From: Halieaceae bacterium
GTDB taxonomy: Bacteria; Pseudomonadota; Gammaproteobacteria; Pseudomonadales; Halieaceae
Direction: 5' to 3'
DNA length: 46,291 bases
NCBI GenBank assembly: GCA_030066555.1
Contig: JASJBK010000001.1
Coordinates: 1 to 46,291 of the forward strand
Position numbers and translations under genes: made by a program
In this document: positions 39,485 to 46,291 of the stretch, piece by piece
How positions within the stretch are numbered: the stretch's first letter is position 1
Layout: each line of letters opens with the position of its first letter
Notes under the pieces: model-generated
Seen by the model: only the letters and a program-made list of their open reading frames with translations
Told to the model about the DNA's origin: nothing
Database searches by the model: none

Positions 39485-39619
39485 GGTTAACTCTTACGGT
39501 CCAATTACACCCGGGGCCCGACAAGGGCGCATCACTCGTTTGGGCTATTTTTATATTTATCAATATTTTCAATGAGTTAAGAATATTTATTGAAGTGCAT
39601 TATCGAATTTGCAGCCGCT

Positions 39620-40483
39620 CTACTCGACCACCGCCTCACCGTAGCGCGTGGGCTCACCGAAAAATGCCCGGTGTGACGGCGGCTGGCGTCCGTCGACATC
39701 CTGGACCCCGTAGTGCTGGGCCAGCTCTGCACCAATAAAGACCTGGCCGGATTTCTCCATGAGCTGTGCGTCCCTGGCGAGGGCATCGATAATGCGGCCG
39801 GTGAATTCGGGAGTCTCCGCGGTGGCCGCCATTTCGCTGTAGAGCTCGGGCTGGGCATCGAACACCGCCCGGGTGCGCTCGGTCAGCAGTAATCCCATCC
39901 ACAGGGAGACTACCGCCACACCAAAGGGCCTGAAATCATGGGCCATGTCGTGGGCCATCTTGTCGATGGCGGCCTTGCCGGCGCCGTAGGCCGGTCCGTG
40001 CATGTAGATGCGCCCACCAAACGACGAGGTGTTGACCACCAGGCCGGCCCCGGCAGCCAGCAACAGCGGCGCCGCGTACCAACTGGCAACGTAGTGCGAC
40101 CGCAGCCCCACATCGAACAGGCAGGCCTGATCCAGCGGCTTTTCCCAGAATGGCCCGCTGTCGGTAATCGAGGCGGGTAGCGCCGTGGCATTGTTGACCA
40201 GGATATCCAGCCGGCCCTGTTCATCCCGCACTTGCGCGAACAACGCAGCCACCTGGGTATCGTCCGCATGATCGCAATGCACGGCGATGCCTGTACCACC
40301 GGCGGCGGTGACTGCATCGGCCGTGACCTGCACGCTGCCCGGCAGCGTTGCCTCGCCGTCGACGCGGGTGCGGCCGGTCACATAGACAGTTGCCCCGGTC
40401 GCACCGAGGGCGCAGGCAATGCCCTTGCCCGCGCCGCGGCTGGCACCGGTAACCACCACGACCCTGTCCTGCGCCAAACCCAT
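39620..40483 (-). CDS. Short-chain dehydrogenase/reductase
   Basis: VVVVTGASRGAGKGIACALGATGATVYVTGRTRVDGEATLPGS...LDILVNNATALP...GPAYGAGKAAIDKMAHDMAHDF. Confidence 0.93.
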   Translation of the reverse strand: MGLAQDRVVVVTGASRGAGKGIACALGATGATVYVTGRTRVDGEATLPGSVQVTADAVTAAGGTGIAVHCDHADDTQVAALFAQVRDEQGRLDILVNNATALPASITDSGPFWEKPLDQACLFDVGLRSHYVASWYAAPLLLAAGAGLVVNTSSFGGRIYMHGPAYGAGKAAIDKMAHDMAHDFRPFGVAVVSLWMGLLLTERTRAVFDAQPELYSEMAATAETPEFTGRIIDALARDAQLMEKSGQVFIGAELAQHYGVQDVDGRQPPSHRAFFGEPTRYGEAVVE

Positions 40484-40582
40484 GGCATTCCCCTCCCGGA
40501 GTGAATTGTTCTAGTATCCGCACTCGTCGCAACGGGTGGAAGGCCCGTACCCCAGCGACCCGCTACTGGTTTGGATATCTGC

Positions 40583-41509
40583 ATGATCAAGGTCCTGGTC
40601 CTGTCCCAACACGCTGAGCGCTACCGTGAACTGATTGAAGACGTGGGGCTGCGAGGCGCCGAGCTGCACTATGCCCTCGACCTCGAGCAGGCGCTGCCGG
40701 TAGCAGCCGGCTGTGAAGTGCTGTTCGGTGCGCCCGACCTGCTGGCCAGCGCACTGCCTCACTGTCCGGACCTGAAGTGGGCACAGTCTAGCTGGGCCGG
40801 CATCACCCCGCTGCTCGAGGCAGAGCGACGGGATTATCTGCTGACCGGTGTGAAGGGCATTTTCGGTGCGCCCATGACCGAGTATGTGCTCGGCTGGTTA
40901 TTGGCGCTGGAGCGGCAGATTCCGCAGCGCTTTGCCGCCACGAGCTGGGATGACAGCCGCGACGGCCATGTGGCCGGCAAGGCGATCGGCATCATGGGTA
41001 CCGGTTCGATCGGCGCACACCTGGCACAGCAGTGCCGTCAGATGGGACTGTCCACCCGCGGCCTCAATTCCGACGGGCGCCCGGTGGACGGCTTCGAGCA
41101 GTGCTGGGTAACGGACCAGCGCCTGGAATTTGCTAACGGACTCGACTACCTGGTAGCCCTGCTTCCACACACTGCCGACACCGACGGCCTGGTAGACGCT
41201 GCACTGCTGCAACAACTGGCGCCGGGGGCGATATTCATCAACGGCGGCCGCGGCAACGCCGTCGACGTGGACGCCCTGCTCGCCGCCCTGGCGTCGGGCG
41301 CCCTGCGCCACGCGGTGCTGGATGTACTCCCGGAGGAACCGCTGCCGGACAACGATCCACTGTGGTCAGTCACCGGATTGTCGATTACCAGCCATACGGC
41401 GGCACCGACACCGGGCCGGGCCATTGTCGAGATATTTACCGAGAATTTTCGCCGCTACGTCGAGGGGCAGCCTCTCAACTACCCCATCGACTTCGAGCGC
41501 GGCTACTGA
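40583..41509 (+). CDS. D-isomer-specific 2-hydroxyacid dehydrogenase
   Basis: GKAIGIMGTGSIGAHLAQQCRQMG...AIFINGGRGNAVDVDALLAAL...VLDVLPEEPLPDNDPLW...ITSHTAAPT. Confidence 0.92.
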   Translation: MIKVLVLSQHAERYRELIEDVGLRGAELHYALDLEQALPVAAGCEVLFGAPDLLASALPHCPDLKWAQSSWAGITPLLEAERRDYLLTGVKGIFGAPMTEYVLGWLLALERQIPQRFAATSWDDSRDGHVAGKAIGIMGTGSIGAHLAQQCRQMGLSTRGLNSDGRPVDGFEQCWVTDQRLEFANGLDYLVALLPHTADTDGLVDAALLQQLAPGAIFINGGRGNAVDVDALLAALASGALRHAVLDVLPEEPLPDNDPLWSVTGLSITSHTAAPTPGRAIVEIFTENFRRYVEGQPLNYPIDFERGY

Positions 41510-41515
41510 GCGGGA

Positions 41516-42007
41516 TTAAAGGCCAGGCTCCTCCGCCTGTTCACCGGCTGCATAGGTCGTATAGATGTAGACCGGTATACCCAGGTCGCCGAGACGATTC
41601 TCCACCAGCGGCTTGACGTCGGACCAGTCGAGGCCGCCAACACCGGTGGCGAGGCGCGGCAGCGCCAGCGAAGTGAAGCCTTCCTTTGCCACCATCTTGG
41701 CCAGCGCGCGCAGTGAGTCATTGACCGCCTTGGTGGTGGCCTTGCCGGGCTTGCTGCCGTGACCGTGGCCGCCCTCCTGGGTGAGCAGGTTGACGATACG
41801 CACATTTCCGGCGCCGCCCCACATCCAGGCCTCACCGGGCTTGGGGTGGTTGACGTGACACCAGTGATGGTAATCCTTGTGCATGGATGGGTAGCGCTCG
41901 TGCAGCGACAGCGCCAGTCCCTGGTTCATCGGATCGTTTGCAGCCACACCGTGAGCGACGGCGTGGGCTTTGCTCAGCAGGATATCGCCACTGACTTCAT
42001 ACAACAT
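41516..42007 (-). CDS. Macrodomain (ADP-ribose-binding/hydrolase-like) protein
   Basis: MLYEVSGDILLSKAHAVAHGVAANDPMNQGLALSLHERYP...VRIVNLLTQEG...SLALPRLATGVGGLDWSDVKPLVENRLGDL. Confidence 0.82.
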   Translation of the reverse strand: MLYEVSGDILLSKAHAVAHGVAANDPMNQGLALSLHERYPSMHKDYHHWCHVNHPKPGEAWMWGGAGNVRIVNLLTQEGGHGHGSKPGKATTKAVNDSLRALAKMVAKEGFTSLALPRLATGVGGLDWSDVKPLVENRLGDLGIPVYIYTTYAAGEQAEEPGL

Positions 42008-42099
42008 TTACTGAGTCCTTGTGTTGTGATTGATAAGGCTATGGTAGGCAATTCGCGCCGCCGGAAACTTGATCCAGAGCAGTCGAGTGGCAGACTTCC

Positions 42100-43266
42100 T
42101 CAGGACCACAGCTTGAAGATGGCGGTGCCGATAAAGGTGCCCAGCGCATACCCCAGCACTCCCACCAGCACCCCGGGCGTCACCAGGCTGTTCCAGCCGC
42201 GGGTCGCTGCCAGCGCCGGCGCGGTGGTGGCGCCGAGGACGGCGGCGTTGGAAGCGGTGATCAGCTCCGGCAGACTCAGGCGCAGCAAGCTGCCGAGGCC
42301 GAACGTCACCAGCGCATGGATACTCAGCAATACCAGCACCAGCAGAGTCAGCATCGGCGCTACCTCAATCATCGCGACCACATCAGCGCCAGCGGCAATC
42401 GCGGCAAAGAACAGGAATGACAGGCCAATGCCCACCTCGAAACTACCCGCCAGCCGGTCCGCCAGGTTGGGAATCGCGGTGGCCAGCACCAGCGTCACCA
42501 CGGTAATAGCGACATAGCGCCAGTCCGGCGCACCCAGCCAGGCCACCACCGCGTCGCAGGTCGCCACAATCACCGTGGCCGCCGCCAGTCCCAGGGTCAG
42601 CGACATCGCCGTGGGTGACGAACTGTGGGTACTGGCCTCGAACTCGCTGTGATCCTGGTGCGGGTAGCGGGACGCGAGCCAGCGCCAGCCGGGCAGCAGC
42701 GCCAGCAGCCCCAGGTACACCGCACTGAACAGATTGTCCGCGGCAGTCGCCGCCGAGAAGAACGAGGCATCACGGGACAGTCCGGTGATCTCACCCAGCG
42801 CCGCATAGTTCACAGAGCCGCCAATATAGGTAGAAGCAAACAGGCCGGCGATGGCCGCCTCCCGTGATTCCGGGGCGATAGCGGCACCTGAGGCAAGCCC
42901 GCCCAGGTCCAGGAACGAGGCTGCCACGACCACACCGGCCACAGTACCCGTGGTCGCCAGCAGGAAGGCCAGGGTGGTGCGTCCGGTTTCAAACACCAGT
43001 CGCTTGAGATCCGCCTGGAACAGGAACAGGGGTATCAGTACCGGCACGATGTAACTGAACACGAATCCATAGGCCGGCGCGCTATGGGGGATGATCTTCA
43101 GGTTTGAAGCGAGGATGGCCCCGAGGATGGCGATCACGGCGCCGGTCAGGTGCGCACCGATGCGGGTACGCTCCGCGAGAAAGCCGACGCCGGCGATGGC
43201 GAACAGCGCCGCCATCACGGCCATATGGTTATCCGCAGGGATCAACGACATGCAGGGCTCCGGCAA
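42100..43266 (-). CDS. DUF819-family integral membrane protein (start may lie within the first codons of the ORF)
   Basis: ERTRIGAHLTGAVIAILGAILASNLKIIPHSAPAYGFVFSYIVPVLIPLFLFQADLKRL...ASTYIGGSVNYAALGE...ASNAAVLGATTAPALAATRGW. Confidence 0.85.
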   Translation of the reverse strand: MPEPCMSLIPADNHMAVMAALFAIAGVGFLAERTRIGAHLTGAVIAILGAILASNLKIIPHSAPAYGFVFSYIVPVLIPLFLFQADLKRLVFETGRTTLAFLLATTGTVAGVVVAASFLDLGGLASGAAIAPESREAAIAGLFASTYIGGSVNYAALGEITGLSRDASFFSAATAADNLFSAVYLGLLALLPGWRWLASRYPHQDHSEFEASTHSSSPTAMSLTLGLAAATVIVATCDAVVAWLGAPDWRYVAITVVTLVLATAIPNLADRLAGSFEVGIGLSFLFFAAIAAGADVVAMIEVAPMLTLLVLVLLSIHALVTFGLGSLLRLSLPELITASNAAVLGATTAPALAATRGWNSLVTPGVLVGVLGYALGTFIGTAIFKLWS

Positions 43267-43327
43267 AAAGCCGCCACCTTACTGCATTAACGCCGCTATG
43301 CGCACCCCCGCAGCAACGAATGGGTGA

Positions 43328-44677
43328 TCAGGCCACCAGTAACTGCTCTGACTTGACGTGATCGAGGGTGGCGTCCAGTGCCCGGCCGAGTTTATCGACC
43401 AGCTCGTCCGCCTGTGTACGTGACAGAATCAGCGGCGGGCACAGGGCGATGGCATTGCCGGCCATGGCGCGCACCAGCAGGCCGTTATCCTGGCAGCGCT
43501 GCTGGCAGAAACCGCCGACCGCGTTACCGTCAAAGGCCTGGCGGGTCTCGCGGTTGGCCACCAGCTCGAGGGCGGCAATCATGCCCATGCCACGAACCTC
43601 GCCCACCAGCGGGTGGTCGGCAAACTTCCGCAGCTGCTGCTGCAGGTAGCCACCGACCTCGGCAGCATGTTCGAACAGGCGCTCACGCTGGTAGATATCG
43701 ATCACCTTGGAAGCTACCGCGCAGGCCACCGGGTGGCCGCTGTAGGTATAGCCGTGGCCGAACACGCCGACCTGGGCACTGGGCTCCACCAGTGCCTCGT
43801 AGAAATCACCGCTCACCACCGCGGCACTCACCGGCATGTAGGCGGAGGACAGGGCCTTGGCCAGGGTCATGAGCTGGGGCTGGATATTGAGGCTGTCCGC
43901 GCCAAACGGTGCGCCAGTGCGACCGAAGCCGCAGATCACCTCGTCATCCCACATGAGGATGTCGTACTTCGCCAGCACCGCCTGGATCTTTTCGAAATAA
44001 CCCGGCGGTGGCACGACTACGCCGCCGGCCCCGTTGATGGGCTCGGCAATAAAGGCGGCAATTGTTTCCGGGCCTTCCTCGAGAATCAGTGCTTCGAGTT
44101 CGTCGGCGCGGCGGGTGGCAAACTCCTCCTCGCTCTCTCCGGGCAGGCCGTCGCGGTAAAAATGCGGTGCGCCAGTGCGCAGCACGCCCAGCGCCTCGAA
44201 GGGCAGGCTGAAGTGGGTGTGGTTTGCCGGCAGGCCGGTGAGCGAGGCGGCCGCCACGGTCACCCCGTGGTAACCCCGCTCGCGGGCGATGATCTTGTAG
44301 CGCTCCGGACGACCGATGGCATTGTTGTAATAGCGCAGCAGCTTTACCAGGCTGTCATTGGCATCGGAGCCGGAATTGCCGAAGAACACCTGGGCGTTAT
44401 CGATGGGCACCATCGCCGACAGCTTGTCGGCCAGCTCCATCGCCGCCGGGTGGGTCTTGCCGCCAAACATATGGCTGTAGGCCAGGGTGCGCATCTGCTG
44501 CGCCGCGGTCTCCACCACTTCTTCGTTGCCGTAGCCCAGCGCCGTGCACCACAGGCCCGCCATACCTTCCAGGTACTGGTTGCCGGCATTGTCGTAGACG
44601 TACACCCCCTCACCTCGTTCGATAACCAACTGCTCGGTGGCCTTGAGGTTGGTGGTGGGATAAATCACATGGCTCAT
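43328..44677 (-). CDS. Class III PLP-dependent aminotransferase (omega-transaminase-like)
   Basis: GVYVYDNAGNQYLEGMAGLWCTALGYGNEEVVETAAQQM...FGNSGSDANDSLVKLLRYYNNAIGRPERYKIIARERGYHGVT...LMWDDEVICGFGRTG...MTLAKALSSAYMP. Confidence 0.95.
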   Translation of the reverse strand: MSHVIYPTTNLKATEQLVIERGEGVYVYDNAGNQYLEGMAGLWCTALGYGNEEVVETAAQQMRTLAYSHMFGGKTHPAAMELADKLSAMVPIDNAQVFFGNSGSDANDSLVKLLRYYNNAIGRPERYKIIARERGYHGVTVAAASLTGLPANHTHFSLPFEALGVLRTGAPHFYRDGLPGESEEEFATRRADELEALILEEGPETIAAFIAEPINGAGGVVVPPPGYFEKIQAVLAKYDILMWDDEVICGFGRTGAPFGADSLNIQPQLMTLAKALSSAYMPVSAAVVSGDFYEALVEPSAQVGVFGHGYTYSGHPVACAVASKVIDIYQRERLFEHAAEVGGYLQQQLRKFADHPLVGEVRGMGMIAALELVANRETRQAFDGNAVGGFCQQRCQDNGLLVRAMAGNAIALCPPLILSRTQADELVDKLGRALDATLDHVKSEQLLVA

Positions 44678-44753
44678 TGGCTTGCCCCCGCATTGCCTTC
44701 GCTTGTTTGGTATGGATGCTGCGCCCGGGATGAGCGGGCAGCAATCCCGAATA

Positions 44754-45239
44754 TCAACTAGTGGCGGTGAGTTCGTCCGCCGCTGCCTGCAGTGCCATCA
44801 ACACATCGTCCAGCGCCTGGCGCTGCTTCGCCGACAGGCTTTCAAGCAAGCGCGCCTCACAGTCCCTGGCCATCGGGACGATACGCCGGTACACCTCAAC
44901 ACCGCCATCGCTGAGCGACAGCCGCGAGAGCCGGCGGTCGTTGCTGTCGATGCTGCGATTTACCAGCTCTCGCTCGACCAGCCGCGCCACGCTGCGGCTC
45001 ACCGCCACCTTATCCATGCGGGTGCGGGTTACCAGGTCCTGGGCGGAACTGTCGGGAAAACGCGCAAGCACCGCCAGCACCCGCCAGTCCGGGATGCTGA
45101 GCCCGAAGCTGTCGCGATACAGCTCGGCGATGGCGTTGCTGACGGTATTGGTCAGCCGCGACAGCCGGTACGGCAGGAAGTGCTCCAGTTCGATGGCATC
45201 TTCCAGCGCCTTTTGTCGTGCCGTTGCTTCGCTGGCCAC
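44754..45239 (-). CDS. MarR-family transcriptional regulator
   Basis: IPDWRVLAVLARFPDSSAQDLVTRTRMDKVAVSRSVARLVERELVNRSIDSNDRRLSRLSLSDGG. Confidence 0.95.
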   Translation of the reverse strand: MASEATARQKALEDAIELEHFLPYRLSRLTNTVSNAIAELYRDSFGLSIPDWRVLAVLARFPDSSAQDLVTRTRMDKVAVSRSVARLVERELVNRSIDSNDRRLSRLSLSDGGVEVYRRIVPMARDCEARLLESLSAKQRQALDDVLMALQAAADELTATS

Positions 45240-45291
45240 GTCGCCTTGCTCCTCCGTATGAGCGGTATAGTTTCATTTGTAACCATCTTGA

Positions 45292-45308
45292 TTGCAAGAC
45301 GCTTGCAA
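45292..45308. promoter_or_regulatory. Putative MarR operator
   Basis: Perfect inverted repeat TTGCAAG-ACG-CTTGCAA between divergent marR and the protease gene. Confidence 0.6.
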
Positions 45309-45342
45309 GCTGTATACTTCGCCCCACTCTCCAGGAGCGCCG

Positions 45343-46065
45343 ATGCCAGACAAACATCTACCGTGGTTGGCCAATACCCGTTATACCGCCCTGTTGTTGG
45401 TAGCCGGCTGGCTGGTGGTGAACGTGCAGGCCTCCGAGCGCGAAGTATTCGATGCACAGTCACCACAGGTGCTGCAGGCAGTCGGCAAACTGACCGTGCC
45501 CGGTCACGACCGCGTCGATGGCCGGCGACGCAGCCGCGAGGAAAACTGTACCGCGAGCCTGGTGGCGCCCAGCACCATCCTCACCGCCTGGCACTGCCTC
45601 GAGTACTACAGCGACCTGAGCCGCGACCCCCAGTTCGCCCTGCCCGGCGTGATGGGCGGTGACACGGTGGCGGCGACCCGAATTGCGGACGGCGGCGGTA
45701 TGGAAGCGGATTGGGCACTACTGCGGCTGGCGCGCCCGATTCGACAGGTAGACCCGTTGCCGGTAACCAAGACCGCAGCACCCGACAACGCCAGGCTGCT
45801 ATTGGCGGGCTATGCCCGCGATACCGGGCTGGGTAATCGCGGCGAGCACCTGACCTGGCAGGCGAACTGTCGCCTGAGGGATCGCGAGATCACACGGGTG
45901 GGTACCGACTGTGTCACTTACAAGGGCGCGTCCGGCGGACCGGTGCTGCTGAACGGGCACGTGGTGGGTGTGATCTCGGCCGGAGACAGCGAGGAAAGAA
46001 CCTATTTTGCGCCCTTCGCTGCCAGCAACCGATTCTTCAGCCTCTATCGTCTTCACGCTCGCTAG
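45343..46065 (+). CDS. Secreted trypsin-like serine protease
   Basis: Signal-like N-terminus; catalytic motifs LTAWHC, EADWALLRL, YKGASGGPVLLNG. Confidence 0.88.
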   Translation: MPDKHLPWLANTRYTALLLVAGWLVVNVQASEREVFDAQSPQVLQAVGKLTVPGHDRVDGRRRSREENCTASLVAPSTILTAWHCLEYYSDLSRDPQFALPGVMGGDTVAATRIADGGGMEADWALLRLARPIRQVDPLPVTKTAAPDNARLLLAGYARDTGLGNRGEHLTWQANCRLRDREITRVGTDCVTYKGASGGPVLLNGHVVGVISAGDSEERTYFAPFAASNRFFSLYRLHAR

Positions 46066-46291
46066 CACTGCCCTCGCGGCGGGCAGCCAACGCCTGTTCC
46101 ACTTCACTGACAGCGTTGTCCACGGTGTAACCTTCATCCCCATATTCGTCGAACAGGTTTATCAGTCGATCAGAGCGGCGGCCGAGCTGCATTAGTTTCA
46201 GGTAGAGACTGTCTTCAAGCGGGGGTTGGCGCAGGGCATCGAGCACGAACACCACGATGCTCAGTGGGCTCAGGGCGAAGTCTCGCAGTGC
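46037..46291 (-). CDS. Hypothetical protein, partial (N-terminus off the right edge)
   Basis: Reverse-strand ORF ...SIVVFVLDALRQPPLEDSLYLKLMQLGRRSDRLINLFDEYGDEGYTVDNAVSEVEQALAARREGSASEREDDRG, open at the window end. Confidence 0.55.
   Translation of the reverse strand, partial: ALRDFALSPLSIVVFVLDALRQPPLEDSLYLKLMQLGRRSDRLINLFDEYGDEGYTVDNAVSEVEQALAARREGSASEREDDRG

Noticed and set aside
43613-44761. 382-aa plus-strand ORF antisense to the class III aminotransferase
   Set aside because: Antisense artefact of GC-rich codon usage; no family motif.

Overview
This 46.3 kb window is GC-rich, gene-dense chromosomal DNA from a gammaproteobacterium. Gene content suggests a marine OM60/Halieaceae-like lineage, but that is inference. 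From left to right it holds: (1) a sigma-E locus rpoE-rseA-rseB (minus strand) in which the RseA-like anti-sigma factor carries three tandem copies of its N-terminal domain with an exact 243-bp period; (2) nadB, ygfX, sdhE, ygfZ and ung; (3) a compact coenzyme F420 operon npdG-cofE-cofD-cofC-fbiC (CofG/CofH fusion), which is unusual for a gammaproteobacterium, divergent from an SDR gene; (4) a DUF1631-like/GGDEF/EAL protein with a degenerate GGDEF motif and a CsrA-type hairpin in its leader, followed by a LuxR-type regulator; (5) a microaerobic block hemN-fnr-(Yip1-like)-ccoNOQP-ccoGHIS-TauE/SafE, then ompW and pckG; (6) an MliC-like lipoprotein, rarD, a TauE permease and a GST; (7) an intergenic cluster of structured repeats whose stems covary between copies; (8) steroid/aromatic meta-cleavage-like genes (HsaD-like hydrolase, HsaA-like flavin monooxygenase, and an HsaC-like dioxygenase about 18 kb away); (9) a macrodomain protein, a DUF819 membrane protein, a class III aminotransferase, a MarR regulator and a trypsin-like protease. 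No rRNA, tRNA, CRISPR array, transposase or prophage was recognised. The strongest candidates for follow-up are the triplicated anti-sigma domain, the F420 operon and the covarying repeat cluster. All calls come from reading sequence and translations; no database search was run.
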